64,000 nt of DNA from Lachnospiraceae bacterium UBA3820 (GTDB lineage Bacteria > Bacillota > Clostridia > Lachnospirales > Lachnospiraceae): assembly GCA_002369325.1 (NCBI GenBank), contig DFDU01000026.1:33699-97698 (forward strand), given 5' to 3'. Under the pieces are notes generated by a model that saw only the letters and a list, made by a program, of their open reading frames with translations, was not told the origin of the DNA and made no database searches. Of this stretch, positions 16,221-26,294 are shown piece after piece (positions within the stretch are counted from its first letter, which is position 1; each line of letters starts with the position of its first letter). A program made the position numbers and the translations under genes.

Positions 16221-17798
16221 CTACTCTGCCGGCGGATCCTCGGGCGCGCCCTCAGGTACAGGTGCCTCGGTATTTACATCAGGCGGTGCCGCCTCGGTAC
16301 TTGCATCAGGAGGCGCAGCTTCGGTATTACCCTCAGGCGGTGCTTCCTCTCCCGGTTCATCCGGTCCCACCGTAACCTTTTCCGGTGTAGACATATATTG
16401 ACTCGAATTAACCTTAACCGAATCAGTAAGCTGTCCGTCTACATAAACATGCTTCCAAAGCTCAGCCACATATCCTGTATGAGCTTTCTGAGTAACAGTT
16501 CTTGAACCGGCAGGAAGCGACTCATCAACAGTTACCTCCGGCTCTCCCGGTGAAATAGTTTCAACAAGTACGGATTCGAACTCAAGAGTTCTGTTTTCCG
16601 GTCTTGTTTCTTTACCGAAGATTGCAAATGTGATTTTTCCGTTTTCACATGCTCCGGCAATATATATCGGTGTATCGGTATTATTTCTGAATTTAAAATT
16701 CTTAACGGTTCCCGAAATAGCGGCATCCTGCGAAAGCTGAACATAACCTACGGTAAGACTGTGTGCATAACGCTCGGTTACTTCAAGCTCCGCAAAAAGA
16801 ACCGCATTATAAAGGGTTGTCGAAACCTGGCATACACCGCCGCCAAGTCCCTGCACGACAGTTCCGTTGCTGTACTCGCCCGCATAATGATAACCGTTTT
16901 CCTCAGTATATGGTCTTATGGTGGCATCGGTATCAAATTCCTCACCCGGCAAAACCAGAGTTCCGTTTATAAAATTACAAGCATTTTCAACATTTGCCAT
17001 ACGACCTGCATCACCGCCGCCGTAAGAAGTTGTATATTCTCCAAGCTTATCGGTTATACCGTTAAGCTCATCGCTTGTAACCTCGGGAAGCTCGTCATTT
17101 GCCACGATTTCTATGCTGACATTTGAATAGTCCGTTACATTATTAAGAATATATTGAATAGTATCACAGGTTGCCTGTACATCCACAGTTACACCAACAG
17201 TCTCCGGCTGTATCTCAAATACACCGTCAACCATGGAAATACCTGCCGGTGCAGCCTCTCTGTTAAATCCCGATAATGCCTCTTCCATACGTGCATAGGC
17301 ATCGGCACCCAGTCCGAGCTGAAGCTCGAGGTTTTTAGGCTCTCCGTTTTCAAGTGACTTCTTTTCCTTATATCTCTTTAAAACATTTCCTGTACGTCCG
17401 TATTTGTATGCAGACTCCACAACAGTATTTACATCTGCACCTATACCGAGTTCAGACAAAGTAACCTGCATACTTTCACCATTATGATTAAGATTGATGG
17501 TTGCCGCATTTACACTGTCGATATATGCGGCACAGGCATTTCTTGCTTCATCAATAGTCATTCCTCCGACATTTACATTGCCTACATAAATGTTCGGAAG
17601 AATAGTTCCCGTCTGTGTGCTTTCAGTAACTTCTACAACCGGTGCTTCCGTAATTTCTGTATTTTCAACGGCTGAAGCTTCCTCTGCAGCATAAACCGCA
17701 TTTCCCGTTCCAAAGCAAAAAAGACCGGAAAGAGCAAGCGCCGGTATAAGTTTTTTTACGGAAAGAAAATATCTATTGCTTTCTTTTTTTAATTTCAT
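16221..17798 (-). CDS. VanW-family cell-wall protein with Pro/Ala-rich tail
   Basis: A 525-residue exported protein. An N-terminal signal or anchor helix (about 15-37) is followed by a peptidoglycan-binding-like region (about 65-270), then the VanW domain with its hallmark GGGVCQVSTTLYNA and an LTVGYV strand, a G5-like beta region with the TVTQKAHTGYVAELWKHVYVDG segment, and a low-complexity tail of APPDxxTE repeats (about 480-525). Family members are linked to peptidoglycan or sortase-independent wall attachment; no enzymatic activity is established. The tail's coding DNA is clearly more GC-rich than its surroundings. Confidence 0.85.
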   Translation of the reverse strand: MKLKKESNRYFLSVKKLIPALALSGLFCFGTGNAVYAAEEASAVENTEITEAPVVEVTESTQTGTILPNIYVGNVNVGGMTIDEARNACAAYIDSVNAATINLNHNGESMQVTLSELGIGADVNTVVESAYKYGRTGNVLKRYKEKKSLENGEPKNLELQLGLGADAYARMEEALSGFNREAAPAGISMVDGVFEIQPETVGVTVDVQATCDTIQYILNNVTDYSNVSIEIVANDELPEVTSDELNGITDKLGEYTTSYGGGDAGRMANVENACNFINGTLVLPGEEFDTDATIRPYTEENGYHYAGEYSNGTVVQGLGGGVCQVSTTLYNAVLFAELEVTERYAHSLTVGYVQLSQDAAISGTVKNFKFRNNTDTPIYIAGACENGKITFAIFGKETRPENRTLEFESVLVETISPGEPEVTVDESLPAGSRTVTQKAHTGYVAELWKHVYVDGQLTDSVKVNSSQYMSTPEKVTVGPDEPGEEAPPEGNTEAAPPDASTEAAPPDVNTEAPVPEGAPEDPPAE

Positions 17799-17844
17799 TT
17801 ACTTTTCGCCATCCTTGAAAAAAAATAATAATAATGGTATTCTA

Positions 17845-17949
17845 CTACAGAGCGGAAACCAAAAGAGTAATAACCATAGCCAGAACCAGAACAATACAGA
17901 TTACGGCTGAAATAAGCTTTTGTTTCTTCTTGTTGTTAAAATTAATCAT
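17845..17949 (-). CDS. 34-residue membrane miniprotein
   Basis: MINFNNKKKQK is followed by one hydrophobic helix to the C-terminus (ISAVICIVLVLAMVITLLVSAL). GGAGG lies ten bases upstream of the ATG. The Lys-rich start and the LAMVIT helix resemble Prli42, the stressosome-associated miniprotein of Firmicutes, but this is a resemblance by eye. It precedes the VanW gene on the same strand by 46 bases. Its start codon is 30 bases from the divergent start of the gene at 17980. Confidence 0.5.
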   Translation of the reverse strand: MINFNNKKKQKLISAVICIVLVLAMVITLLVSAL

Positions 17950-17979
17950 TACAGTTTTACCTCCGAAAGGAATATATTT

Positions 17980-18609
17980 ATGTTTTATTTGAATTATATA
18001 ATTATATGCGTGACACTTTTGGTCGGATTTGCTGCTTTTCGAGCCATCTCCTACCAAAACAGAAAGGCAAAAAATGCAATCGAAGAATTCTGGAATCGAG
18101 AAAGCAAAGCAAATTCTGTCAGACGTGCCGACATATCCAATCTTGATTATATCACATTGTCACTTGATAAACTGCCTATAAATGAAGCAAAAAAGCTTGG
18201 TTTTTCTGACATATATGACGAACTGATAAGACTTTCCGATAAAAAATTTCTTAATCTTTCATCATACAGCAACACAGACCTTAAAATGATGTACGGTCCG
18301 GCAAACCTTGATGAGCTGAGCGAGTGTGACAGCAATTACAGTCAGCTTTTACGAACCTTAAACAAGCTGTCTAAGGAATTCATCAAAATCGATAAATCAG
18401 AGCTTGCAAAAAAAGTACTCGAATACAGCATGGAAATCGGTTCCGATTTAAGCTCCGATTTTGAAATGCTCGGCCGGATTTATCATGACGAAAAAAATAC
18501 CGACGGCTTCAGAATGCTGGAAGAAAAAGCGGAAAGCATAAGCTCTCTTTCAAAAACGCTTATCATAAACAAGCTTAACCATATAAAGGAAAATGACGAA
18601 CAGCCTTAA
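17980..18609 (+). CDS. Membrane-anchored protein of unknown function
   Basis: A 209-residue protein. The start at 17980 follows AAAGGA by eight bases. One N-terminal membrane helix (about 3-20, FYLNYIIICVTLLVGFAAF) is followed by a long cytoplasmic, charged and mainly helical region (RKAKNAIEEFWNRESKANSVRRADISNLDYI ...) that looks like TPR-like helices. The family is unknown to me. The adjoining divergent miniprotein leaves almost no room for a conventional promoter between them, so its promoter must lie within the miniprotein gene. A terminator follows directly. Confidence 0.6.
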   Translation: MFYLNYIIICVTLLVGFAAFRAISYQNRKAKNAIEEFWNRESKANSVRRADISNLDYITLSLDKLPINEAKKLGFSDIYDELIRLSDKKFLNLSSYSNTDLKMMYGPANLDELSECDSNYSQLLRTLNKLSKEFIKIDKSELAKKVLEYSMEIGSDLSSDFEMLGRIYHDEKNTDGFRMLEEKAESISSLSKTLIINKLNHIKENDEQP

Positions 18610-18625
18610 TACGAGGCTGTTTTTA
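18601..18625. terminator. Terminator overlapping the stop of the 17980 gene
   Basis: Stem CAGCCT (18601-18606) with AGGCTG (18614-18619), then a T-rich run. It includes the stop codon of the plus-strand gene and lies just beyond the end of nth, so it may also serve nth. Confidence 0.7.
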
Positions 18626-18627
18626 TT

Positions 18628-19263
18628 TTACTTTTTCTTAAAAGACGGGCATACCGAAGCCAGTACGCATTCTTCACACTTAGGTCTTCTTGCAATACAG
18701 ACCTTTCTTCCGTGGCTTATTATCTGAATATTGTATAATATCCACTGTTCCTTCGGAAGACATTTCATAAGGTCATATTCTATCTTTTCCGGATCCTGAT
18801 TTTGGGTAAGCCCCAGCAGATTGGAAATTCTTTTAACATGAGTATCGACAACTATGCTCGGCTCGTTAAAGATATTGCCTCGTATGACATTTGCCGTCTT
18901 CCTTCCGACACCCGGAAGCTTTGTAAGCTCATTTATATCCGACGGAACCTCGCCTTTGTATTTATGTACAATTTCATTAGCACAGGCGATCAAATTTTTT
19001 GCCTTGTTTTTATAAAAGCCCGTAGAAAAAATATCCTTTTCAAGCTCCGATTGTTCAGCCCTCGCAAGCGCATACGCATCCGAATATTTTTTGAACAAAT
19101 CCTTTGTTACTATATTGACTCTTGCATCGGTACATTGTGCACTTAAGATTGTGGCAACAAGAAGCTCCCACGCATTATTAAAATTAAGATAATGCGTAAC
19201 CTCCGTACCGTATTCTTTATTTAAGATTTTTACAATCTCATTTATGCGCTCTTTTTTAGTCAT
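18628..19263 (-). CDS. nth: Endonuclease III
   Basis: A 211-residue DNA glycosylase/AP lyase for oxidised pyrimidines. Helix-hairpin-helix LPGVGRKTANVI with the catalytic Lys, the catalytic Asp in VVDTHV, and a C-terminal [4Fe-4S] motif CX6CX2CX5C (from CIARRPKC to C near the end). Length is standard. It stands alone, with an intergenic gap to the DUF815 gene upstream. Confidence 0.95.
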   Translation of the reverse strand: MTKKERINEIVKILNKEYGTEVTHYLNFNNAWELLVATILSAQCTDARVNIVTKDLFKKYSDAYALARAEQSELEKDIFSTGFYKNKAKNLIACANEIVHKYKGEVPSDINELTKLPGVGRKTANVIRGNIFNEPSIVVDTHVKRISNLLGLTQNQDPEKIEYDLMKCLPKEQWILYNIQIISHGRKVCIARRPKCEECVLASVCPSFKKK

Positions 19264-19322
19264 TCCGATTCCTTTTTCACATATAGAAAAATTATTAGTA
19301 TCTTTTAATTTAATATCTTTAT

Positions 19323-20639
19323 TTATTTTTTATCCGTATGTCCGAGCAGATAATTGATAAACTGCTGCGCGGTTCTTCCGGATACACCACCGTGTGAAAG
19401 TTCCCATTTGTTGGCCTCCGCGCAAAGCTCTTCATCACTTAATGTAATCTCCGGATAGCGCTTTGCTATTTCGGTAACTATCGTATTAAACTCCTTCTTT
19501 GACGGTTTTGAATAACTGATGGTAACACCGAAACGATTAACAAGAGAAAGCTTCTCCTGCATAGTATCCGACTTATGCATGCCGTTATCAACCTCAACAT
19601 CATCACGGTCACTCCAGGTTTCCTTGATCAGGTGTCTTCTGTTCGAGGTCGCATAAATAAGCACATTATCAGGCTTGGTTTCAAGACCGCCTTCAATAAC
19701 TGCTTTAAGATATTTGTATTCTATCTCAAAATCCTCAAAGGAAAGGTCATCCATATATATTATAAATTTATAATTTCTGTTTTTTATGTGAGATATTACG
19801 GCAGATAAATCCCTGAATTGATGCTTATAAATCTCAATCATTCTAAGTCCCTGATCGTAATATTCATTTATAATAGCTTTTATGCTTGTGGACTTACCGG
19901 TTCCGCTGTCACCAAACAAAAGAGCATTATTGGCTTTTTTGCCGTTTACGAAAGCTTCGGTATTATCAACCAGCTTCTTCTTTTGAACCTCGTATCCGAC
20001 AAGATCGGAGAGCATAACCTTGTCAGTATTATTTATAGCGATAAATTCCAGATCCTTACCATCCTCATGGCGTATGCGAAATGCCTTGTTAAGTCCGAAC
20101 ATTCCGACACCGTAATGCTTATAAAATTCCGTCATGATGTTAAATATATCATCTACATCCTTAGCCTCGCTCACATGATCGCTGATATATCTTACCTTTT
20201 CACTGACATTTTGATTATACATCTGTTCCTTTTTCGGAAGAGACTTATAATCTATTATGGTTGAAAAGCAATCTATGCCAAGTTCATTTTCCAATTTTGA
20301 AAAATCATAATGAAAAAGTCTGTTGAATATCTCATAATCATTTTTTGCAAATTTATTTACGGTTCCGTCTCCGGCACCGACTTTTTCGCAGGTAAGCGTA
20401 AATGAATTTTCATTTGTAATAAGATAAAAGGCCAGGTAGTCCTGCCAAAGATTACGATTAAATCCATAGCTTGTAGCCACATCAAGTATCCTCTTAATCT
20501 GGCTGTAAATCCGGCTTATTATGGTAGCATCATCGCAAAGCTTATTATCCCTGTCATGAAAAATCTCAGCCATCTTATAAAGAATACTGTCACCGGTCAA
20601 ATCACGATAAAGCACAAGTCCCGATATGTCCTTATACAT
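19323..20639 (-). CDS. DUF815-family AAA+ ATPase
   Basis: The start at 20639 is supported by AGGAGATGA; about 438 residues. A family-specific N-terminal half is followed by an ATPase core: Walker [14 protein letters not shown], Walker B-like [12 protein letters not shown], and a sensor-like YATSNRRHL. This matches DUF815, widespread in Clostridia and other bacteria, whose physiological role is unknown. No functionally linked neighbour is visible. Confidence 0.85.
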   Translation of the reverse strand: MYKDISGLVLYRDLTGDSILYKMAEIFHDRDNKLCDDATIISRIYSQIKRILDVATSYGFNRNLWQDYLAFYLITNENSFTLTCEKVGAGDGTVNKFAKNDYEIFNRLFHYDFSKLENELGIDCFSTIIDYKSLPKKEQMYNQNVSEKVRYISDHVSEAKDVDDIFNIMTEFYKHYGVGMFGLNKAFRIRHEDGKDLEFIAINNTDKVMLSDLVGYEVQKKKLVDNTEAFVNGKKANNALLFGDSGTGKSTSIKAIINEYYDQGLRMIEIYKHQFRDLSAVISHIKNRNYKFIIYMDDLSFEDFEIEYKYLKAVIEGGLETKPDNVLIYATSNRRHLIKETWSDRDDVEVDNGMHKSDTMQEKLSLVNRFGVTISYSKPSKKEFNTIVTEIAKRYPEITLSDEELCAEANKWELSHGGVSGRTAQQFINYLLGHTDKK

Positions 20640-20695
20640 AAAATCATCTCCTAAATCTTTAATGTCTGTTATTTTATACGTCCGGTGCAATTGTA

Positions 20696-21013
20696 CTACT
20701 TCATAAGCTTGATATCACCGATAACAGGAAGTGGCTTGGTGCTGTTGTTTGATGCAGAAACAATACCTGCTATAGCCATGATAAATACAACAAGCCCTAT
20801 AAAACCAAAAATAATTCCCGAAAATATTCTAATAACCGGAATCCAACCGAGAGCACCGCTTATCGCACCACATATGGTTGCACAAATATTTATAATCAAT
20901 GCCTGATTAAGATGATGCTTTATAAATTCGTCATCCTGATCTCCGTTAATAAGTGCTATAATCCAGCCTATCCATGTAATGTAACTTACTATTCCTGCAG
21001 TTCTTGCTTCCAT
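20696..21013 (-). CDS. DUF4870-like small membrane protein
   Basis: A 105-residue protein with about three hydrophobic helices and the motif [14 protein letters not shown], which is typical of DUF4870/Tic20-like proteins. Function is unknown. Its stop lies 57 bases before the DUF815 gene on the same strand. Confidence 0.7.
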   Translation of the reverse strand: MEARTAGIVSYITWIGWIIALINGDQDDEFIKHHLNQALIINICATICGAISGALGWIPVIRIFSGIIFGFIGLVVFIMAIAGIVSASNNSTKPLPVIGDIKLMK

Positions 21014-21134
21014 TTTATGAATCCTCCCTAAATAATTAAATTATAATTATAACAAGTACTTTATATAAAAACATTGCATTTATTTTACCATTCAATTCCT
21101 GCAAATACAATAAAAAACAGATTAAAATAAGATT

Positions 21135-21175
21135 AAAAAACAAAAAAGAGGACTGTGTCTTCAAAGACACAGTCC
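21135..21175 (-). terminator. Terminator of the large surface-protein gene
   Basis: An 11-bp perfect stem (21150-21160 with 21165-21175, arm GGACTGTGTCT) with a four-base loop. Read on the minus strand it is followed by a T-rich run, which is the complement of the A runs at 21135-21146. It lies about 27 bases after the surface-protein stop codon. Confidence 0.92.
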
Positions 21176-21202
21176 CCATTAAAGGTTCAAGTTAACAAAT
21201 AT

Positions 21203-24200
21203 TTAATTTGCATTTGTAAATCCGTAACAAACTTCATCAATAAGATTATCGTTCGCATCGTATATTCTGAACAATGTCCAATAATAACCATAAACAGGTT
21301 TCCACAATGTCCACAATGAATTATCTAATGAACCGCATTTTCCTGTAGAATAAATCCAAGGATTCGGATCTCCCTGAACCAGCAAATTACAATCCAAAAC
21401 AAGCATCTCATACTTGTAAGAATTATTAGGATTATCTCTGGATTCAATACCTACCAAAAAGCCTCCGTCATACGGCATCTGGCAAACTGCCTTAATCGCC
21501 TTATGGTATTCGGTTCCGAATGCACTCTGGATTTCGGATGCTTCCTCATTTCCCACAACTCTCGCATAGCAAACGAATACATAGCTTCCTGATTTTTCAG
21601 GTGTCCAACTCATCCAGTTGTTATTTAACTTCCATGGGCTAACCTCAAACCATACCAAAGGATTATTGCTGTCGCATGCAACCCATCTGTATTCTACGTC
21701 ATCTTCTTCATTGCTCTTTTCAATAGATATACCTGCCTGAATAGAAGGATAATTGCTTGCACAATAAATACCGTTTGTCTTAATTGTTCCATCGGAATGA
21801 GGTGGTTCCGGACCATCTACGAAACTGATATCTACATCATAGTCATTTCCCGGCTCTGTATCTAATGTTGTTTTATTATTAGCATTAAATACAAAATCTA
21901 TAGGGTCTCCCGGCACACCGTTTATAACAGCACTCCAGAAAGCAAGCGTATGCTCCGGACTCTTCGGGAATGTAATATTGATAACACCACCGGTAGAATA
22001 AAGCTCATATTCTGTTACCTGCGAATCGGTTTCAGAATCATACCAAACATTAGTACCTGCTCGATCAATAACGCCCTCCTGTGCAGTTACGGTAAGCTTA
22101 ACATTTTTATCATTCTTATCAAGATAAGTTACTGTTACAACGCCTGAATTATCTTTCTTTATATCAACCGCACCATGGAATCTTACAACTGCAATATTCG
22201 GATCCGGACCTCCGTTACCTCCAAAGTCAAGACAAACCTCATAAGCATGTCCTTTCTCGGTAGCAAATGTTGCGGTTTTATTATTGATATCGATACCTCT
22301 CGGATTTTCATCACGTGAATCATCATCCATATAATATCCCGCATACAGAGGTTCTTCGCTGAATTCGAAAGTGAGCTGTCCTCCGTTTGTAACAAGCACA
22401 TCCACATAACCTACAGGTTCCGGCGGTTGTTCTCCGGTGCCTTGGTCATCAAAAATCGGATCGGCACGTTTATACAACATTGTACCTTCTGCCGGTTTTA
22501 CAGTAACTGCAACATCCTCACCTTGATTATTTATATATGTTACGGTTGCTGTACTTGTATTTTCATTAAACGTAATCTGACTTGATTCAGGGAATGCTAA
22601 TACTGCTTCATCAGAATCTTCTCCACCGTTTGGTCCGAAGTTATCTCCCCTCTTTTCGATAAGGCTGAATTCTAATACTGTACTTCCTTCCGGAACATCA
22701 AGCATTCCGAGTGACACTACATAATTATCATCTACAGGAATCGGATTCAAAACCTTTGCCCAACCGGTCGTACCGGCTGCGGTTATTCTTACAACCATTC
22801 TTTCAGGATCAAAACCGGAAAGAGTAATATTATCCTTAGCGCCAAGACCTGCAATATTTGTACCCTTAGCCACTTTACCACCTGTTAAGGCCTCATCAAA
22901 TCCTTGAATTCCGACAACATCTGCAGTTATCGTCTCTTCACCCTCACCAACAGTAAGAGTAGGTTCAGCAAAGCTTATATCATAGGTTCTTGTACATACA
23001 AATCTGAACTGAACGTCCGTAACAGGAGTTCCGTCCGGTGTTAATTCATAATTTGAAAGTTTATATTTATAATATGATTCTCCACCAACAGGTTTTACTT
23101 CTTTAAGATCTATCCATTTTCTGTCTTCAAGTACCTGAGCCTTATAGTATTTATTAGCAGGGACTAAAATAAATTCAACATCTGCTTCTTTCGTTGTATA
23201 TGCAAACTGTGAAACAACATTGTCTTTATCATCTTTTTCTGCTTCCAACGCAACTACATCAGAAGTTTGTACAACACCTACAGTTTCATCTCCGTCCTTG
23301 TATGTAAAGGTTGCTTGATCGTTCGACATGACTCCGAGGGTTGTATTTATCCTAAGCTTAGCTTTATTTCCTTCCGGTACAGCTGCTTCCTTGGTAAGTA
23401 TTGCATAATCGGAAAAGCTTGGCGCTTCAAAGGAAATTGCATTTGTTTCAGGATCATATCCTGTAATCATTACACTTTCATATCTCGTTTCGGTACCATT
23501 ATTTGCATGTGTATTTTTATGTACAATCTGGACATCCTTTCCCGAAAGATCTATATCTTCATCAAGCGAAAGTGTAATTTCCGCAGGTTCATTAAGTCCC
23601 TCTGAAGTATTACCCACTTCGGTTCTCCATGCAGCATCAGCATTATCATCCTGTACTCCACCCTTTAAATATATCTCATTTAAGCTAAGATCAAGGCCTG
23701 CCTCAATATTATAATCATCGGCATCACTTTCCAATGCCTCCTTATATGGAACGGCATCCTGGCCATTTATCTGAATATCTACGACTGAAAGTTCTCCGGT
23801 TCCACCGTCAAGAGTTCCTGCCTCAAGATCTACAGATGCAGCCGAAACAGCTTCAGACTCTTCTGTATCTGCCGTATTTTCATATGGTACAACATTTGCA
23901 CCGATATGGAAATTACCGCTGTCAATCTTAAACATAAAGATACATGCATCATCTGCTTCATCACTGAGTATCTTTACATTTCCGGCATTTCTGTTTACAC
24001 CGCTGAATGATTTTACCTGATATCCCTGCTCAGGCTGAATCTTCATCTTAACCCAGGTTCCCGTAGGCATAACCATCTCGCTGTTTGATGGTCCTGACTC
24101 AGAATGTGTCTCCGGATTATATCCACGACGATCAAGCTGATAATGGATTGCCGGCATCTCCTCATTTGTATATTCTTTTACACTATCATCAACTGCAATA

Positions 24201-26170
24201 TGCTTATACCATCCGTCATCAAGATGATAAAATCCGTCCGTACTGTCCGGTTCCTGATTCGGATCAAAGGTTCCGTCCTGATAATATATATCCATAAGTG
24301 TAAGCGTTGACTTACCTATATATTTATCACTCGGCTCAATTCCACCCATTTCAATCGGAGCATAATAATCATCCTGTGACCAGAGGAAATTTCCTATATA
24401 GCAATTTGAATTTGGTGAAGCTGCTATCTGAATATTATATTCATCGTCTATACCATCATCTTCACATTCGTTAACCGGTACATCTTTAATAGTAATATAT
24501 ATACCCTGATCTTTGAATAATCTAAGCATGGAAGCTTCATCATCAAAGATATTAGGTTTCGTCGGATCGCCATCGAGATGAAGCTGGTTACTGTAGTCCA
24601 CATCATTTATCTTAATCGCATCTATTCTGTCTCCCCAGTTTCCTAAGAAAACACTAATATCTACAGTTTCTGCACCATCTTCTTTGTCATATGAGATAAC
24701 CTGAGTTCCGTATCTTTGTGCAGCTTCGGCATATTGTTCATCAGTATAGTTATCTTCCCAACTAAACATATCCCATCTTTCGGTTCTTTGGCCATGCTCT
24801 CCGTTTTCATTTATGGCAAATTGAGTTGAAAACCAATACTTATCATAATATGTGGTTACCTTTTCATGACCATATCCCGGAGTTCCGGTCCAGCTAGGAT
24901 TGCCATTATAATCCATACCGGAAATATTAATCTTGGCAGTTGAATTTCCACCCGGTTGAGGACCGCCACCGCCGCCGTTTCCGGCGAAATCAAGATTCAC
25001 CTCATACTCACTGCCTACTACAGTTGTCAAAGAGGTTTCATTATTATTAATCTCAAAATCCACAGGCTGTTCAGTCTGAGGCTGTCCGTTGATGAATTCA
25101 TTATAATTTGCACTTAACGGTTCTGCGGTAAAACTAATATCAACAGCTCCACCGTTTGTAATAAGTACATCCCTGTAACTATCCGTCGGCGTCTCACCGT
25201 CATATATCTGCTCTGCACGCTTTTCCAATGTAGTACCTTGTGCAGGAGCTACTGTTACTGTTACATCCTCATTTTGAGCATTTTTATATGTAATAGTTGC
25301 AGTATTTGTATGTTCATCAAATCCTATTTCATCAATACCGCGGAATACTATTTTTGCCTCATTTTCATTTCCGCCGGATTGAGGATCACCGCCATTTCCT
25401 ATAAAATCAATGTCTACCTCATACTCACTGCCTACAGTGGTTGTTAAAGAAGATTCATATTGGTGATAATCTGTATTATATGTGACTTCTAAATTCTCAG
25501 GTTGATCAGTCTTAGGCTGTCCGTTAATAAATTCATTATAACAAGCACTCTTCGGGTTTTCCGGGAAGGCAAAGGTAAGCTCCCCACCGCTTGTAATAAG
25601 GACATCTCTTTGACCGATAATTTCCTCACCGTTACGGATGTCTTCAGTACGCTTTTCTAAAGTAGTAGTACTATTTAATGGCTGTACATAAACTTTTACA
25701 GTTTTATTTTCAGCATTTTTATATTCAAGAGCCGCATACGGATACTCACTTCCATATAACTCAAACGAGTCAACACCGCGGAATACTATTTTTGCCTCAT
25801 TATTATTTCCGCCGCCACTATTCTTGGCACGCACGATAAAGTTCATGTTTACCGGAAAAGAATCTACACTTGCAGTGGAAATACTTGTTTTTCCCTCTTC
25901 ATCCACAATAAGTGTTGCTTCAAAATTATTTGGACCTGTTAAAACCGCTTCCATGGTTTCTGAATTAAAGCCCGTTAAGGATATCTCATCATCAAAACCA
26001 AGCAATACTTCTCCGTTCTTATCTGCACTGACACTTTCTTCTCCCACTTCCCATGGTCCGTTGAATGTCACTCTAAGTGACATATCCGCTTTAGCTATAT
26101 TTACCGGAATAAATGACAAAGCCAAAGCAAGAGTCAAAAGCAGTGCCATCAGCCTTTTTGCTTTTTTCAT
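21203..26170 (-). CDS. Large secreted repeat protein (putative surface protein/adhesin)
   Basis: A 1655-residue protein with a clear signal peptide (Lys-rich start, hydrophobic core, likely cleavage after NIAKA). Four homologous beta-rich repeats of about 130 residues occur in two pairs, at about 124-259 and 270-399, and at about 1187-1319 and 1325-1452. Each runs from EAKIVFRG or a variant, through YKNAxNxxVxVxVxP and RDVLITNGG, to a VGSEYEVxxDFxGNGG end. The middle (400-1180) holds unrelated extracellular-looking regions. The last 195 residues form a Trp/Tyr/Cys-rich domain (GIYCASNYPSIQAGI ... VACQMP-type strands ... YGYYWTLFRIYD) that I recall at the C-terminus of other clostridial surface proteins. 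No LPXTG, SLH or choline-binding anchor is visible. It has its own promoter and a strong terminator. Binding target unknown. Confidence 0.75.
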   Translation of the reverse strand: MKKAKRLMALLLTLALALSFIPVNIAKADMSLRVTFNGPWEVGEESVSADKNGEVLLGFDDEISLTGFNSETMEAVLTGPNNFEATLIVDEEGKTSISTASVDSFPVNMNFIVRAKNSGGGNNNEAKIVFRGVDSFELYGSEYPYAALEYKNAENKTVKVYVQPLNSTTTLEKRTEDIRNGEEIIGQRDVLITSGGELTFAFPENPKSACYNEFINGQPKTDQPENLEVTYNTDYHQYESSLTTTVGSEYEVDIDFIGNGGDPQSGGNENEAKIVFRGIDEIGFDEHTNTATITYKNAQNEDVTVTVAPAQGTTLEKRAEQIYDGETPTDSYRDVLITNGGAVDISFTAEPLSANYNEFINGQPQTEQPVDFEINNNETSLTTVVGSEYEVNLDFAGNGGGGGPQPGGNSTAKINISGMDYNGNPSWTGTPGYGHEKVTTYYDKYWFSTQFAINENGEHGQRTERWDMFSWEDNYTDEQYAEAAQRYGTQVISYDKEDGAETVDISVFLGNWGDRIDAIKINDVDYSNQLHLDGDPTKPNIFDDEASMLRLFKDQGIYITIKDVPVNECEDDGIDDEYNIQIAASPNSNCYIGNFLWSQDDYYAPIEMGGIEPSDKYIGKSTLTLMDIYYQDGTFDPNQEPDSTDGFYHLDDGWYKHIAVDDSVKEYTNEEMPAIHYQLDRRGYNPETHSESGPSNSEMVMPTGTWVKMKIQPEQGYQVKSFSGVNRNAGNVKILSDEADDACIFMFKIDSGNFHIGANVVPYENTADTEESEAVSAASVDLEAGTLDGGTGELSVVDIQINGQDAVPYKEALESDADDYNIEAGLDLSLNEIYLKGGVQDDNADAAWRTEVGNTSEGLNEPAEITLSLDEDIDLSGKDVQIVHKNTHANNGTETRYESVMITGYDPETNAISFEAPSFSDYAILTKEAAVPEGNKAKLRINTTLGVMSNDQATFTYKDGDETVGVVQTSDVVALEAEKDDKDNVVSQFAYTTKEADVEFILVPANKYYKAQVLEDRKWIDLKEVKPVGGESYYKYKLSNYELTPDGTPVTDVQFRFVCTRTYDISFAEPTLTVGEGEETITADVVGIQGFDEALTGGKVAKGTNIAGLGAKDNITLSGFDPERMVVRITAAGTTGWAKVLNPIPVDDNYVVSLGMLDVPEGSTVLEFSLIEKRGDNFGPNGGEDSDEAVLAFPESSQITFNENTSTATVTYINNQGEDVAVTVKPAEGTMLYKRADPIFDDQGTGEQPPEPVGYVDVLVTNGGQLTFEFSEEPLYAGYYMDDDSRDENPRGIDINNKTATFATEKGHAYEVCLDFGGNGGPDPNIAVVRFHGAVDIKKDNSGVVTVTYLDKNDKNVKLTVTAQEGVIDRAGTNVWYDSETDSQVTEYELYSTGGVINITFPKSPEHTLAFWSAVINGVPGDPIDFVFNANNKTTLDTEPGNDYDVDISFVDGPEPPHSDGTIKTNGIYCASNYPSIQAGISIEKSNEEDDVEYRWVACDSNNPLVWFEVSPWKLNNNWMSWTPEKSGSYVFVCYARVVGNEEASEIQSAFGTEYHKAIKAVCQMPYDGGFLVGIESRDNPNNSYKYEMLVLDCNLLVQGDPNPWIYSTGKCGSLDNSLWTLWKPVYGYYWTLFRIYDANDNLIDEVCYGFTNAN
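21815..22612 (-). repeat. Second pair of beta-rich protein repeats within the surface protein
   Basis: Two adjacent units of about 130 codons (residues about 1187-1319 and 1325-1452). They are more diverged from each other than the first pair: the RDVLITNGG core becomes VDVLVTNGG and ELYSTGG. The pairs are separated by almost 790 residues of non-repeat sequence. Confidence 0.65.
24974..25801 (-). repeat. First pair of beta-rich protein repeats within the surface protein
   Basis: Two adjacent units (residues about 124-259 and 270-399) share EAKIVFRG, YKNAxN, TLEKR, RDVLIT, YNEFINGQP and SLTT.VGSEYEV in the same order. This is the least diverged pair and suggests a relatively recent duplication. 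Gly/Pro/Gln linkers end each unit. Confidence 0.8.
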
Positions 26171-26265
26171 TAAAAATCCCCCTTTTTTAATATTTTTGTT
26201 ATTTTTCAGATTTATCGTTTTCTTTACGTTTAAAGCGACAAACCCTTTAGGATAAACATGGTTTT

Positions 26266-26294
26266 ATTATATCAATTCCGATACATTTTGTAAA
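26266..26294 (-). promoter_or_regulatory. Promoter of the large surface-protein gene
   Basis: On the minus strand, TTTACA (26289-26294) and TATAAT (26266-26271, preceded by TG, an extended -10) are 17 bases apart. The -35 hexamer lies at the edge of the long inverted repeat at 26290-26340. A leader of roughly 85 bases precedes the start codon and contains a small hairpin CTTTA-AACG-TAAAG; no known riboswitch was recognised. Confidence 0.7.

Noticed and set aside
16145..16401. Plus-strand frames rich in Pro, Arg, Gly and Ser opposite the VanW gene
   Set aside because: They are shadows of the Pro/Ala-rich repeat tail of the VanW protein; no ribosome binding site and no independent support.
26171..26260. 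Leader of the large surface-protein gene as a known riboswitch (for example c-di-GMP type)
   Set aside because: Only one small hairpin is visible and the conserved core of the known classes could not be matched.
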